DNA of 64,000 nucleotides from Silvimonas terrae (lineage in GTDB: Bacteria > Pseudomonadota > Gammaproteobacteria > Burkholderiales > Chitinibacteraceae), in contig NZ_JACHHN010000007.1 of assembly GCF_014202765.1 (NCBI RefSeq), positions 1 through 64,000 on the forward strand, written 5' to 3'. Position numbers and translations under genes: made by a program. Below the pieces are notes generated by a model. That model worked only from the letters and a program-made list of their open reading frames with translations. It made no database searches and was not told the origin of the DNA. Shown piece by piece: positions 1 to 9,147 of the stretch. Position 1 is the first letter of the stretch. Each line of letters begins with the position of its first letter.

Positions 1-192
1 AACCGAACTATACGGACCATCCCCGGACCCGTCAACACCTTCCTGCAACAAATTTCCTGCCTGCTTAACAAGCACCTGATCCGTAAGGAAATTTGCTTTT
101 CTTGCTGTTCTGCACGCCGCCAAAAACCCGAAGCCTTACCATCAAACACGCGGTTTTCCGGTTTCCGGTGCCCCCAGAAACGACGCGTAGAG
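1..192. other. gene-free left edge
   Basis: I see no convincing coding region here. The only long reading frame on the minus strand runs through the hairpin that follows and looks like a chance frame. The upstream gene, if any, lies outside the window. Confidence 0.5.
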
Positions 193-241
193 CATATATA
201 TAAGCCAGGCCGGACTGCGTCCGGCCTGGCTTATATATATG
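193..241. terminator. perfect 23-bp hairpin, terminator-like
   Basis: The arms at 193-215 and 219-241 are exact reverse complements with a 3-base loop (TGC). The inner half is GC-rich (CCAGGCCGGAC) and the outer half is an alternating AT run (CATATATATAAG). It lies about 30 bp past the stop of the minus-strand LigT-like gene, so it probably ends that transcript. The AT-rich outer part means there is no clean U tract in either direction. Confidence 0.6.
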
Positions 242-269
242 TGCACCGCAGAACACCCTTGCCCCGCAT

Positions 270-881
270 TCAGATTGAACCGCTTAACGTCCAACGCTTG
301 ATGATGTCGTATCGGCTTTCACCAACATGGCTATGCACCAGCGCAAAATCGTTGACCAGCCATGAGATTGCTTCTACCTCACGTGCGGGCGGGCGCTTGC
401 GGTCATACAGCATGGTGACATGGGGATTGACCGAGGAAGGGCTGAATTTGATTCCGACCTTGCGCAACTCCTTGGCCAGTAGGGTCGATAACGTGATCGT
501 GCCCCCTCTGCCCTCCCCAGCAGTTAATACATAGGGCCAGCGGCTACCTCTACCATTGAAGTTGGCCGTGCGATCAAGGCTGATCATGAAGGGGTGCATT
601 TGAATCCGGTTACCAATGTAGATCCCGGCATCAAGATATAAAGGCGGCGCGATCTCACCCGGAAATGTCACCAAGGGCGCAAGTGACATGTGCAATCGCT
701 CCAGCGCAATGAAGTAGCCTGCAAGAGAGTGAATGTGGCACTCGTGTACCGCGAGTTCGTAAATCAGTTGAATTGCAGCCGCGCTAGGGAAGAGCGCGAA
801 GAAAAGATTGCCAATCGGGCGCCCGCCAAAGCCGCCACGCTTCGCGGCGCTCTCAAGCAACGGAGGATCAGGAGGTCGCAT
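270..881 (-). CDS. LigT-like 2'-5' RNA ligase / 2H phosphoesterase family protein
   Basis: The product is about 203 residues and belongs to the 2H phosphoesterase superfamily. This superfamily includes RNA 2',3'-cyclic phosphodiesterases and 2'-5' RNA ligases. Both signature HxS/T motifs are visible: HMSL in the middle and HVTM near residue 155. The characteristic opening NLFFALFPS is also present. A longer frame reaches back to 968, but the ATG at 881 follows a strong Shine-Dalgarno (GGAGG, 7 bases upstream), so I chose it. The exact substrate cannot be told from sequence. The gene stands alone between two intergenic dyads. Confidence 0.8.
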   Translation of the reverse strand: MRPPDPPLLESAAKRGGFGGRPIGNLFFALFPSAAAIQLIYELAVHECHIHSLAGYFIALERLHMSLAPLVTFPGEIAPPLYLDAGIYIGNRIQMHPFMISLDRTANFNGRGSRWPYVLTAGEGRGGTITLSTLLAKELRKVGIKFSPSSVNPHVTMLYDRKRPPAREVEAISWLVNDFALVHSHVGESRYDIIKRWTLSGSI

Positions 882-1052
882 ATAACCACCTCCAGACAGA
901 CTCTCCGGGAAGGACTCTTGCTCTTCAAATAAACCAATTGGTCCGCGATCCATACGAACACCCACCAAATTCAGCCGGGAAATTCGATACTAGCCTTTTG
1001 GTATTGTGGAGAGACAAAAACCCCGCACTTTCGTACGGAGTTTCCGATAGAC

Positions 1053-1064
1053 GAACGATCGTTC
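1053..1064. promoter_or_regulatory. 12-bp palindrome GAACGATCGTTC
   Basis: This exact palindrome lies in the short spacer between the end of the SRPBCC gene and the promoter side of the LigT-like gene. Such palindromes are often TetR-type operators, but no TetR gene is nearby, so a regulatory role is only a suggestion. Confidence 0.25.
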
Positions 1065-1072
1065 TATGTGCA

Positions 1073-1579
1073 TCACGTCGATATCGTGAACTGCCGTAGC
1101 GAATTTACATGCGCCACAAGCTGATCCATAGCAATGCTCGTCCCCTCCTGCCAGCCCGATTCCTTGTTTTGCCGGAAGTCCGCTTCATTTCGGTGGAGCG
1201 CTGTGAACACGTAGCGCGTTCCGCCTCCTGAAGAATGCAGCGTCATGATGGCTGTGATCGGTATGTCGTCAAACACCGCCGGACGAAAGCCGGGGAACAG
1301 CATGGACGTCCAGACAAGACGTTCCATGGGGATGACTTCGACAAAGCAGCCCAGGTTTGGAAAGGTCTGGCCGTCTGCCGTTGTGATGTCGATGCTGAGC
1401 ATCCCGCCCGGACGAACGTCCATTTCGCAGTGAGAGACCGCACCCCAAGCCTTGGGCATGTACCAGACTTTGAGGTGCTCCGGTTTGGTCAGTACCTCCC
1501 ACACCAGGTGGATGGGCGCGTCTATCTGCCGTTCGAGCACGAAATCCGTTGCCGGGTTGATTGCGAAGAGCTTGTTCAT
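1073..1579 (-). CDS. SRPBCC (AHSA1-type) domain protein
   Basis: The product is about 168 residues and has the START/Bet v1-like fold family known as AHSA1. Visible hallmarks are the opening FVLERQIDAPIHLVWEVLT, the WYMPKAWG segment and the closing GWQEGTSIAMDQL helix. These proteins bind hydrophobic ligands or act in stress responses; the ligand is unknown. The start chosen (MNKLFAIN) overlaps the stop of the upstream ArsR gene in an ATGA arrangement, which points to translational coupling. A frame extension to 1645 runs inside the ArsR gene and is unlikely. ArsR-AHSA1 pairs like this are common in bacterial genomes. Confidence 0.85.
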   Translation of the reverse strand: MNKLFAINPATDFVLERQIDAPIHLVWEVLTKPEHLKVWYMPKAWGAVSHCEMDVRPGGMLSIDITTADGQTFPNLGCFVEVIPMERLVWTSMLFPGFRPAVFDDIPITAIMTLHSSGGGTRYVFTALHRNEADFRQNKESGWQEGTSIAMDQLVAHVNSLRQFTIST

Positions 1580-1917
1580 GAGCCTGACTCCTTTGCCTTG
1601 AGTTGTTTGACGTAGTCGTCGAATTGATCGAAGCGGGATTCCCATAACCGGCGGCGCTCGGTCAGCCAGTCTTCTGCAACTTTGAACTGATCGGGCGCAA
1701 TCTCATAAGTCCGCACCCGCCCCTGCTTGGTCGACGTGACAAGGCGACTGCGTTCGAGCAACGATAAATGCTGCACGAATGAAGGAAGCTTCATCTCAAA
1801 CGCTGCGGCCAACTGGCTGACGGTGGCAGGCGCAACGGAGAGTTGCTCAAGGATTTGCCGCCGCGTCGCACTGGACAAGGCAAGAAAGACATCATCAGCG
1901 ACGGCAGACTGCAACAT
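1576..1917 (-). CDS. ArsR-family transcriptional regulator
   Basis: This is a winged-helix repressor of about 113 residues. It contains the ArsR-type helix-turn-helix: SSATRRQILEQL, then ATVSQLAAAF and LPSFVQHLSLLE, followed by a wing (VTSTKQGRVRTYEI). No cysteine metal-site signature (CxC) is visible, so it is probably a non-metal ArsR member. The start MLQSAV is preferred to the longer frame from 1971, which would run into the operator-like dyad. It is co-transcribed with the SRPBCC gene through a 4-base overlap. It probably represses its own two-gene operon through the dyad at 1963-2002. Confidence 0.88.
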   Translation of the reverse strand: MLQSAVADDVFLALSSATRRQILEQLSVAPATVSQLAAAFEMKLPSFVQHLSLLERSRLVTSTKQGRVRTYEIAPDQFKVAEDWLTERRRLWESRFDQFDDYVKQLKAKESGS

Positions 1918-1962
1918 AAAAGCACCCTTGTTTCCCGGACTATCGATGCAATCAATCCTGGC

Positions 1963-2002
1963 ACCACACAATACTTAGGTCAATGCCTAAGTGTTATGTG
2001 GT
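1963..2002. promoter_or_regulatory. 40-bp operator-like dyad upstream of arsR pair
   Basis: An interrupted palindrome centred near 1982 has inner arms ACTTAGG / CCTAAGT separated by 6 bases and outer arms ACCACA / TGTGGT. Three positions between inner and outer arms do not match. It lies about 45 bp upstream of the ArsR start, the usual place for an autoregulatory operator. It is probably bound by the ArsR dimer. Confidence 0.55.
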
Positions 2003-2022
2003 AACGAACGGTAGGCACAAAT

Positions 2023-2056
2023 AACAAAGAGCCCGCAGGGAGACGGGCTCTTTGTT
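2023..2056. terminator. intrinsic terminator after SDR gene
   Basis: A 13-bp stem (AACAAAGAGCCCG, 2023-2035, with 2044-2056) has an 8-base loop. It sits downstream of the minus-strand SDR gene and just upstream of the arsR operator, insulating the two units. The A-rich and T-rich ends serve both directions. Confidence 0.75.
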
Positions 2057-2140
2057 TGTTATCGCCAGCAGACATCATCGTATTCACTGAATGTCACTGA
2101 ATGAGTCTGCATACCTGGGTATCTAACGGCCCACACCGGC

Positions 2141-2860
2141 TTAGACCAGGACGCCGCCCCCATCAATCACGACCGCTTGCCCGGTCGCAAAGGCATTGTT
2201 CATCAGATAGAGATAGGCCTGCGCCACCTCGTCTGCCTCCCCCACCCGACCAACCGGCAGGCGGGCACCCACTTGTTGGTACATCGCCTCGCGCTCACTT
2301 TCCGGAACACTCGACCACAAGGGTGTGCGCGTGAAGCCAGGGCTGACGAGATTGACCCGGATCGGCGCTAGCTCCACAGCGCTTGCCCGCATAAAACCTT
2401 CCATAGCGGCGCAAATACTCGCACCCGCAGTCCAGCCTTTCTGCGGTCGCACACTGGCGACGCCGCCGGTGAGCGTGATCGATCCCCCTTTGCGAAGGTA
2501 TGGCGTCGCCGCTTTCACCACGGCCACCGCACCAAACACCCGCACGTCGAACGCTTTGCGTATTGCACTCAGTTCGGTGTGGATCAGTTCACCGAGCAGC
2601 AGGCTGTCACCAGCGGTATATACGAGGTGATCAATCTCGCCGAGGCCCGCAAACAGGGCATCTACAGCAGCCATATCATTCAGATCGGCAACCCGCCCTT
2701 GCGCACGCGGGCCGAGTTCTGCCAGCGCCGCCGCCACCCTGTCATGGCGTGAGGACGAAACAACCACCGTTGCGCCCTGGGCCAGTGTGGCGTGCGCTAC
2801 AGCCAGGCCGATACCGGAGGTGCCGCCCAATATCACTACTTTTCTGTGTTGCAGATTCAT
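2141..2860 (-). CDS. SDR-family protein with altered catalytic residues
   Basis: This is a short-chain dehydrogenase/reductase fold protein of 239 residues. The NAD(P)-binding glycine motif GGTSGIG is at residues 12-18. The C-terminal half has RVNLVSPGFTRTPLW and the closing VIDGGG. The usual catalytic YxxxK is absent: the aligned segment reads GASICAAMEG, placing Gly for Tyr and Cys for Lys. The catalytic Ser region reads LTGG. Either chemistry differs or the protein is a binding or regulatory member. The start has an AGGG ribosome site 7 bases upstream. It is divergent from the LysR gene at 2967, which probably controls it. Confidence 0.82.
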   Translation of the reverse strand: MNLQHRKVVILGGTSGIGLAVAHATLAQGATVVVSSSRHDRVAAALAELGPRAQGRVADLNDMAAVDALFAGLGEIDHLVYTAGDSLLLGELIHTELSAIRKAFDVRVFGAVAVVKAATPYLRKGGSITLTGGVASVRPQKGWTAGASICAAMEGFMRASAVELAPIRVNLVSPGFTRTPLWSSVPESEREAMYQQVGARLPVGRVGEADEVAQAYLYLMNNAFATGQAVVIDGGGVLV

Positions 2861-2966
2861 GATGACCCTTTACTGGTTGCGTCAAATGACGTGCACCCAT
2901 CATGATTACCCTTGGATATTTGATAAACGACGCCTCATTTTTTTCACTCATAAGCAAGGCTAATGA

Positions 2967-3866
2967 ATGGATCGTTTCATGAGCATGTCGATCTTTGTGC
3001 GCGTGATCGAACGCGGCAGTTTTGCCGCCGCCGCAGAAGGCAGTGGCATGACTGCGACCATGGTCGGCAACCATATCCGCGCGCTGGAGAATCGGCTCGG
3101 CACGCGCCTTTTGAACCGCACTACGCGGCGGCAAAGCCTGACCGAAATCGGCCGCAGTTACTACGAGCAGTGCGTCAGTATCCTGGCGCAGGTGCACGCG
3201 GCAGAAATTGATGCGCGCGATATGCGTACAAGGCCGCGCGGACGTCTGCGGGTCAGCGCCCCCGTCATCTATGCCAGCCAGAGACTGGCACCGGCGATGA
3301 AGGAATATCTGGAGCAGTACCCTGACGTGCACGTCGAACTGGCGCTGAGTGACCGTGTGGTCGATCTTGCTGATGGCGGCTTCGATGCCGCAATCCGCGT
3401 CGGTACCTTGCCGGATTCCAGTCTGATCTCCCGGCCACTGGCGCCCTCAGCGCGGATAGCCTGTGCAGCGCCAGAATACCTGGCCAGACACGGCACACCA
3501 GTCTGCCCGGTGGAGCTGACAGAACACAATTGCCTGGCGTTCGGCTATGACAGCGACCCCGACCGGGACTGGCGCTTTACCCTGGCAGACGGCTCAGCGC
3601 AGACAGTGCAGGTGCCAGGTCGTCTGGATATCAGCGGCGGGCAGGCCCTGCGCCAGGCCGCGCTGGCCGGTATCGGCATCGTTTTATTGCCGGAAATGCT
3701 GCTGGAGAAGGACCTGGCGGAAGGAACACTCGTCCGGCTGTTTCCTGACCTACCCGCGCCGAGTTTTCCGGTGAATATTGTCTATCTGCCAGAACGCAAG
3801 CTCACGGCCAAGCTGGCGAGCTTTATCGATTTCATGATGGCGCGATTCGGCCCTCACACCCGTTAA
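2967..3866 (+). CDS. LysR-family transcriptional regulator
   Basis: The product is 299 residues with the LysR architecture: an N-terminal winged helix-turn-helix (FVRVIERGSFAAAAEGSGM, then RALENRLGTRLLNRTTRR) and a C-terminal periplasmic-binding-like effector domain. It resembles the group whose members are divergent from SDR or quinone-reductase genes. The 106-bp spacer to the divergent SDR gene is the likely shared promoter and operator region. An alternative ATG lies four bases upstream at 2963 but is in another frame. The effector is unknown. Confidence 0.88.
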   Translation: MDRFMSMSIFVRVIERGSFAAAAEGSGMTATMVGNHIRALENRLGTRLLNRTTRRQSLTEIGRSYYEQCVSILAQVHAAEIDARDMRTRPRGRLRVSAPVIYASQRLAPAMKEYLEQYPDVHVELALSDRVVDLADGGFDAAIRVGTLPDSSLISRPLAPSARIACAAPEYLARHGTPVCPVELTEHNCLAFGYDSDPDRDWRFTLADGSAQTVQVPGRLDISGGQALRQAALAGIGIVLLPEMLLEKDLAEGTLVRLFPDLPAPSFPVNIVYLPERKLTAKLASFIDFMMARFGPHTR

Positions 3867-3893
3867 AATCCGGGTCAGGCCGGCCCTAAAAAC

Positions 3894-3921
3894 AAAAAGC
3901 CCGTGTCTCCACGGGCTTTTT
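3894..3921. terminator. bidirectional intrinsic terminator
   Basis: A 12-bp stem AAAAAGCCCGTG (3894-3905) pairs with 3910-3921 around a 4-base loop and ends in six T residues. It separates the convergent lysR and guaA genes and can serve both. Confidence 0.85.
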
Positions 3922-3943
3922 TGCTGTCTGACTCAACGCCAGA

Positions 3944-5500
3944 TTATTCCCACTCAATGGTGGCAGGCGGCTTGCCCGACACATCATAAACCACGCGGTT
4001 GATGCCACGGACTTCGTTGATGATGCGGTTGGAGACCTTGCCCAGCAGGTCATACGGGAGTTCAGCCCACTTGGCGGTCATGAAGTCGCTGGTCTGCACG
4101 GCACGCAAGGCGACAACATATTCATAAGTACGACCATCGCCCATCACGCCCACGGACTTGACCGGCAGGAATACGGCGAAGGCTTGCGAGGTTTTGTCGT
4201 ACCAGTCGGCAGCGCGCAGCTCATCAATGAAGATGGCGTCGGCGCGGCGCAGCAGGTCGCAGAAGTTTTGTTTGACTTCACCCAGCACGCGTACCCCCAG
4301 GCCCGGGCCCGGGAATGGGTGACGGTAGACCATTTCGTGCGGCAGACCGAGTGCCACGCCCAGTTCACGGACTTCGTCCTTGAACAGTTCGCGCAGCGGC
4401 TCCAGCAGCTTGAGATTCAACGTTTCCGGCAGGCCACCCACATTGTGGTGGCTCTTGATGGTGTGCGCTTTCTTGGTTTTGGCGCCAGCGGACTCGATGA
4501 CATCCGGGTAGATGGTGCCTTGCGCCAGCCATTTGGCTTTGGGCAGTTTGGCGGCTTCGGCCTGGAACACTTCCACGAATTCACGGCCAATGATCTTGCG
4601 CTTGGCTTCCGGATCGCTCACGCCCGCCAGGTGCCCCATGAACTGCGCAGTCGCATCGACATGGATCACCTTCACGCCCAGATGCTTGTTGAAGATGTTC
4701 ATGACCTGCTCGCCTTCATTCAGGCGCAGCAAGCCGTTATCGACAAACACGCAGGTCAGGCGATCGCCAATGGCACGATGGATCAGCGCAGCGGCCACGG
4801 AGGAATCGACACCGCCGGACAGACCCAGGATGACTTCTTCATCACCGACCTGTTCACGGATTTTCTCGACGGCCTGATCCACGTAGTTGGGCATGGTCCA
4901 CGACGGCTTGGCGCCGCAGATATCCAGCACAAAGCGGTTGATCATGTCGCGACCCTTGATGGTATGGGTCACTTCCGGATGGAACTGCACGCCGTAAAAG
5001 CCGCGGTCTTCATCCGCCATCGCGGCGATCGGGCAAGACGGGTTTTCTGCAATGACGCTGAAGCCTTGCGGCAGCGCGGTGACCTTGTCACCGTGGCTCA
5101 TCCACACATCCAGCAGGCCGTGACCTTGTTCGTTGCTGCGATCTTGCAGGTCACGGAACAGCTTGCTGTGATTGCGCGCGCGGATTTCGGCGTAACCGAA
5201 CTCGCGCACATGGCCGCCGTCGACCTTGCCGCCCAGGCTTTGCGCCATCCACTGCATGCCGTAGCAGATGCCCAGCACGGGCACGCCCAGTTCAAACAAG
5301 GCTGCGTCAGCCTGATAGTCGCTTTCGTATACCGAGTTTGGGCCGCCCGACAAGATAATGCCGGTGGGCTTGAAGTCGCGGATAAAGTCGATCGACACGT
5401 CGAACGAATGCAGTTCGCTGTAGACGTGTGCTTCACGCACACGGCGGGCGATCAGCTGGGTGACTTGGGAGCCGAAATCGAGAATCAGGATTTTGTCCAT
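3944..5500 (-). CDS. guaA: GMP synthase (glutamine-hydrolysing)
   Basis: GuaA converts XMP to GMP using glutamine and ATP, the last step of guanine nucleotide synthesis. The 518-residue protein has the full family length. A class I glutamine amidotransferase domain has nucleophile Cys79 in GICYGMQ and His174/Glu176 in FHPE. An ATP pyrophosphatase domain has the P-loop LSGGVDSS at 227-234. A C-terminal dimerisation domain ends in PPATIEWE. The start has AAGG upstream. It stands alone, without guaB next to it. Confidence 0.97.
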   Translation of the reverse strand: MDKILILDFGSQVTQLIARRVREAHVYSELHSFDVSIDFIRDFKPTGIILSGGPNSVYESDYQADAALFELGVPVLGICYGMQWMAQSLGGKVDGGHVREFGYAEIRARNHSKLFRDLQDRSNEQGHGLLDVWMSHGDKVTALPQGFSVIAENPSCPIAAMADEDRGFYGVQFHPEVTHTIKGRDMINRFVLDICGAKPSWTMPNYVDQAVEKIREQVGDEEVILGLSGGVDSSVAAALIHRAIGDRLTCVFVDNGLLRLNEGEQVMNIFNKHLGVKVIHVDATAQFMGHLAGVSDPEAKRKIIGREFVEVFQAEAAKLPKAKWLAQGTIYPDVIESAGAKTKKAHTIKSHHNVGGLPETLNLKLLEPLRELFKDEVRELGVALGLPHEMVYRHPFPGPGLGVRVLGEVKQNFCDLLRRADAIFIDELRAADWYDKTSQAFAVFLPVKSVGVMGDGRTYEYVVALRAVQTSDFMTAKWAELPYDLLGKVSNRIINEVRGINRVVYDVSGKPPATIEWE

Positions 5501-5551
5501 GACGCGCCTTTGGTAAGCCCGGGAAGTCAGGGCGGGAAAAAGCCAGCTATT

Positions 5552-7012
5552 TTAGCGTGTTACGGCGTTTCCCGCGAGTGCCACTGCGCCGGATTGTTGA
5601 ACCCATGCCAGGACAGCGTCAAGTACCGGCAGACCACGCTCTGCCTGCGGGTGATTAAGGATGGCGACCACCACCCGCATGCGCCCGTCATCTGCGCGGA
5701 CAAAACCGGCAGCGGCGCGCACATTCTTGAGCGTGCCCGTCTTGATATGGGCTTCACCGGCGACGTCGCTATCTTTAAGCCGTTTTTTCATGGTGCCATC
5801 CACGGCAGCGATCGGCAGTGAAGAGATGAACTCTGGCGCATAGGGGCTTTGACCAGCCCATTGCAGCAGCTGGGCCATATGGCGGGCAGAAATCTGTTCT
5901 TCACGCGAGAGGCCAGAGCCGTTTTCCAGCACCAGTTCAGGCCAGTTGCCGCCCCGCCGCTGCAACCAGGTCTGGATAGTCCGCGCAGCAGACTGGATAT
6001 CATCTTCACCCGGCTGGCGATAACGGGCGCCCAGCGTAAGGAACAACTGCCGCGCCATCAAATTATTACTGTATTTGTTGATGTCGCGGATATTGCTGGC
6101 CAGGTCGGACGACTGCGATTGCGCCAGTCGCGTCGCTTGCGTGGGCACTTCGCCAGTGCGGATACCTCCGGTGATCTCGCCGCCCGTTTGCTGCCAGAGG
6201 TAGCGTGCAAGGCTGCCGGTGTAGGTGACGGCATCCAGATAAGACTGGTATTTGTCGACGGCACAGTCTGCCGGCAACGCGCCCGTTACTTTGACGCGCA
6301 CCGCGCTGCCCGCGCCACTAGCCATGAATGCCAGGTTGCTGCCGGCGCAGGGTGCAGCGGCCGACGTCTTGATGGCGCTATCTACAGTCAGTTCGGGCAA
6401 GGGCGGATCCACATTGACCCGCGCACCGCCTGCATCGTTCACGACGTGGAACCGGAACGCATGGAAATTGACCAGCAAGCTATCCGGACCAACCAGATAG
6501 GCGCGCGCCGGGTCATTACCGTCATCTGCAAAACTGGTTTTTGCGGGAATACTCAGATAACTGCGATCCAGCACGATGTCACCATTGATACGTTTAATGC
6601 CGGCTGCGCGCACGTCTCGCAGCAGCATCCACAAACGCTCCATGGTGAACTTGGGATCGCCCGAGCCCTTCAGATACAGATTGCCGCGCAATACGCCATC
6701 GCTGACCACGCCATCACTATATATATCTGTATTCCAGGAGAACGCGGGCCCCAGCAGATCGAGCGCGGCAAAGGTGGTGATCAGCTTCATGGTGGAGGCC
6801 GGGTTGGCCGGCACGTCGGCATTCCAGTATTCGCCGCCGGCTTGATCGAGGGGCAGCACCACCAGCGACAAAGCCGATGCGGGCAAATGCGCATTGTTGA
6901 GCGCGGCAGCCACAGGCGCCGGCAAAGGATTGGCCGCCGTGGCGACACTCACGGTCAGCGCCAGACCAAGTGCGCTGAGCATACGGGTAGAACAAAGACG
7001 GGAAAGCTTCAT
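5552..7012 (-). CDS. dacB: D-alanyl-D-alanine carboxypeptidase/endopeptidase (PBP4, peptidase S13)
   Basis: This is a periplasmic low-molecular-weight penicillin-binding protein that trims or cleaves peptidoglycan peptide cross-links. From the chosen start (MKLSRL) it is 486 residues with a signal peptide ending near ATAANPL. The three active-site motifs of the family are present: SxxK as STMK (73-76), SxN as YSNN, and KTG as IKTGTLKN. The large insert between SxxK and SxN is typical of the S13 class. The frame continues upstream to 7096, but that extension would precede the signal peptide, so I discard it. No strong ribosome site is visible. Confidence 0.93.
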   Translation of the reverse strand: MKLSRLCSTRMLSALGLALTVSVATAANPLPAPVAAALNNAHLPASALSLVVLPLDQAGGEYWNADVPANPASTMKLITTFAALDLLGPAFSWNTDIYSDGVVSDGVLRGNLYLKGSGDPKFTMERLWMLLRDVRAAGIKRINGDIVLDRSYLSIPAKTSFADDGNDPARAYLVGPDSLLVNFHAFRFHVVNDAGGARVNVDPPLPELTVDSAIKTSAAAPCAGSNLAFMASGAGSAVRVKVTGALPADCAVDKYQSYLDAVTYTGSLARYLWQQTGGEITGGIRTGEVPTQATRLAQSQSSDLASNIRDINKYSNNLMARQLFLTLGARYRQPGEDDIQSAARTIQTWLQRRGGNWPELVLENGSGLSREEQISARHMAQLLQWAGQSPYAPEFISSLPIAAVDGTMKKRLKDSDVAGEAHIKTGTLKNVRAAAGFVRADDGRMRVVVAILNHPQAERGLPVLDAVLAWVQQSGAVALAGNAVTR

Positions 7013-7125
7013 GGCGGAGCAAAATCCTGGCGGTGAAAACAGACTGGCCGATTGTGCCCGCGCGCCGGGCCCCTTGCCAGCCGCAATAGAAGGCAAGTTT
7101 TGCGCTTGCCTAAAGCAATAAGCGA

Positions 7126-7320
7126 TTAATGCGAAAACCCGTCCGCCTCTGGATGGCGTACTTGCCAGGCTTTGAGATCGGCGCGGTACTGGCGCAACGC
7201 TTCGTTATAGATATCAAAAATACAGGGCTCACAACCGTTACCGCAGCATTCTTCCAGGGCCGGCTCATAAGGCGGTTCTGGCATGGGGTCTGCGGGGTCA
7301 TTCCATTTATCCTGCGACAT
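7126..7320 (-). CDS. small oxidoreductase-like domain protein (CGNGC motif)
   Basis: The 64-residue protein matches the short oxidoreductase-like N-terminal domain family by its cysteine core ECCGNGCEPCIFDIYNEAL. The flanking prolines (PMPEPPYEP) are also typical. The function of bacterial members is not known; the clustered cysteines suggest metal or redox binding. It lies 113 bp upstream of dacB on the same strand. Confidence 0.75.
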   Translation of the reverse strand: MSQDKWNDPADPMPEPPYEPALEECCGNGCEPCIFDIYNEALRQYRADLKAWQVRHPEADGFSH

Positions 7321-7642
7321 AACCGCTTATCAATCCGATCAACAAAAAAGGGTTCAAAACGAAGCGTGTGTCCCCATTATCCATGCGACGGCGCGGACGC
7401 AGGCGCTTTGCAGTAGACAAACGGCCAAAACCAGCATGCCGGGCCAGCGCCAATATGTGATCCAGGCTTCTGTTAGAGTATGTAAAAACGCTATAAAAAT
7501 CGTGCAAAAACGCCAATGGGCAGCGAGGTTTTTCGTATAATCCGACCAAACCGTGACGCTACCCCATGGCCACAAGCTGGGGGCGGGCTAAAACGGTTCA
7601 GCCACTTCATGTTTTTCCTGTACAGGACCCGGTATACCCTCC

Positions 7643-8098
7643 ATGGACATTTCGCAGCTATTGCAACCCGAAGACATCGTGCTGGATCTGAATGTTTCCA
7701 GCAAAACCAGACTGTTTGAAGAGATCGGGCGTCGTTTGCAACAAACGCACCAACTCTCCAGCGACCTGGTGGTCAAAAGCCTGCAAGACCGGGAAAAACT
7801 GGGTTCAACGGCGCTGGGCCTGGGTATGGCACTGCCGCATGCCCGCCTTAAAGGGCTGAACGAAGCCATTGCCGTGTTTGTGCGCACTGAACTGGCATTG
7901 CCCTACGACGCCCCGGATGGCAAACCAGTCTCCAGCATTCTGGCGCTGATTGTGCCGGAACGCGCCACCCAGGCGCATCTGGAGATTCTGGCCGCGATTG
8001 CGCAACTGTTTAGCGATCAGGACTTCCGCAACAAGCTGCGTACCTGTGCCACGCCGCAAGAAGTACACCAGTTGTTCGCCGCCAACGCCACGGCCTAA
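7643..8098 (+). CDS. ptsN: PTS IIA-like nitrogen regulatory protein
   Basis: The 151-residue EIIA-Ntr type protein has the phosphorylatable histidine in [10 protein letters not shown] (His66), followed by the PTS EIIA type-2 fold ending [17 protein letters not shown]-Ntr works in a phosphorelay that senses nitrogen and potassium status rather than in sugar uptake. In most proteobacteria ptsN lies near rpoN; here it is 10 bp upstream of argB, probably co-transcribed with it. No membrane IIB/IIC subunit is nearby, which supports the regulatory role. Confidence 0.85.
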   Translation: MDISQLLQPEDIVLDLNVSSKTRLFEEIGRRLQQTHQLSSDLVVKSLQDREKLGSTALGLGMALPHARLKGLNEAIAVFVRTELALPYDAPDGKPVSSILALIVPERATQAHLEILAAIAQLFSDQDFRNKLRTCATPQEVHQLFAANATA

Positions 8099-8108
8099 GG
8101 GAACCACC

Positions 8109-9041
8109 ATGATCAGTGCCTTGCTGGGCGCGGGTGACAAGGCCAATATCCTGGCCGAAGCCCTCCCCTACATCCAGAGCTTTCATAACAAGATTTTTGT
8201 GATCAAGTATGGCGGCAACGCCATGACGGACGAGGCGCTCAAAGCCGGTTTTGCCCGAGATATCGCGCTATTGCAACTGGTGGGCATGAAGCCCGTTATC
8301 GTCCATGGCGGCGGCCCGCAGATCAGCGGTTTGCTGGAAAAAATGGGCGTGAAGAGCGAGTTTCGCCGTGGCATGCGCGTGACCGATGCGCAAACGCTGG
8401 AAGCGGTAGAGATGGCTACCGGCAAGCTCAACCAGGAAATCGTCGGACTGATCAACCGCAGCGGCGGCAAGGCCGTGGGGCTCAATGGTCAGGATGGATA
8501 CTTTATTCAGGCGCGCAAAATGCTGTTGCCGCCAGAGCCGGGCGATACCGGCCCGGTGGATATTGGTGCCGTGGGCGAGATCGAAAAAGTCGACACCGAA
8601 CTCATCAGTCTGCTGCAAACCCGCAATTTTGTACCGGTGATCATGCCGATTGGTGTGGGGCTGGACGGACAGGCTTACAACATCAACGCCGATCTGGTGG
8701 CCGGCACACTGGCCCGTGCGCTGGATGCCGAAAAGCTGATCCTGATGACCAATACGCCGGGCGTGCTGGATCGCAACGGCAAGTTGATTGCCGGCGTGAC
8801 GCTGTCCGACGTGGATGCCCTGATTGCCGACGGCACCATCTCTGGCGGCATGCTGCCCAAGATTGGCTCTGCGCTGGATGCCGTGCGTACCGGCGTCAAA
8901 TCGGCCCACATCATTGACGGGCGCGTGCCCAATGCGCTGTTGCTGGAACTCTTGACCAGCGAAGGGATAGGCACGCTGATCCGGGGCGATGGCGGGCCGC
9001 ACTTTCTGACGGATACCCAACGCTATTTCCACACCGAATAA
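8109..9041 (+). CDS. argB: acetylglutamate kinase
   Basis: ArgB phosphorylates N-acetylglutamate in arginine biosynthesis. The protein is 310 residues from the ATG at 8109, which has AGGGA just upstream. Amino-acid kinase signatures are visible: KYGGNAM at the ATP site, IVHGGGPQI, and [13 protein letters not shown] with the closing GIGTLI. A longer frame back to 7950 overlaps ptsN and is not the real start. The 10-bp gap to ptsN suggests an operon. Confidence 0.96.
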   Translation: MISALLGAGDKANILAEALPYIQSFHNKIFVIKYGGNAMTDEALKAGFARDIALLQLVGMKPVIVHGGGPQISGLLEKMGVKSEFRRGMRVTDAQTLEAVEMATGKLNQEIVGLINRSGGKAVGLNGQDGYFIQARKMLLPPEPGDTGPVDIGAVGEIEKVDTELISLLQTRNFVPVIMPIGVGLDGQAYNINADLVAGTLARALDAEKLILMTNTPGVLDRNGKLIAGVTLSDVDALIADGTISGGMLPKIGSALDAVRTGVKSAHIIDGRVPNALLLELLTSEGIGTLIRGDGGPHFLTDTQRYFHTE

Positions 9042-9063
9042 GCGCCACACAACCTGAAATACC

Positions 9064-9110
9064 AAGGCGTATCCGACTGGCCACTTCATGCGGCCGGTTG
9101 GATACGCCTT
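9064..9110. terminator. long hairpin after argB
   Basis: A 19-bp stem (9064-9082 with 9092-9110, containing two G-U type pairs) has a 9-base loop with only a short T stretch after it. It lies 23 bp past the argB stop and before dnaX, so it probably ends or attenuates the argB transcript. Confidence 0.6.
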
Positions 9111-9147
9111 TGCAGTTGCCCCGGCGGTGTTCTGATAGAATTGCGCC

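Noticed and set aside
65-256. 63-codon minus-strand frame at the left edge
   Set aside because: It runs through the perfect hairpin at 193-241 and has no supporting signals.
4184-5821. 545-codon plus-strand frame antisense to guaA
   Set aside because: It overlaps guaA fully, has no domain features and is an effect of high GC third positions.
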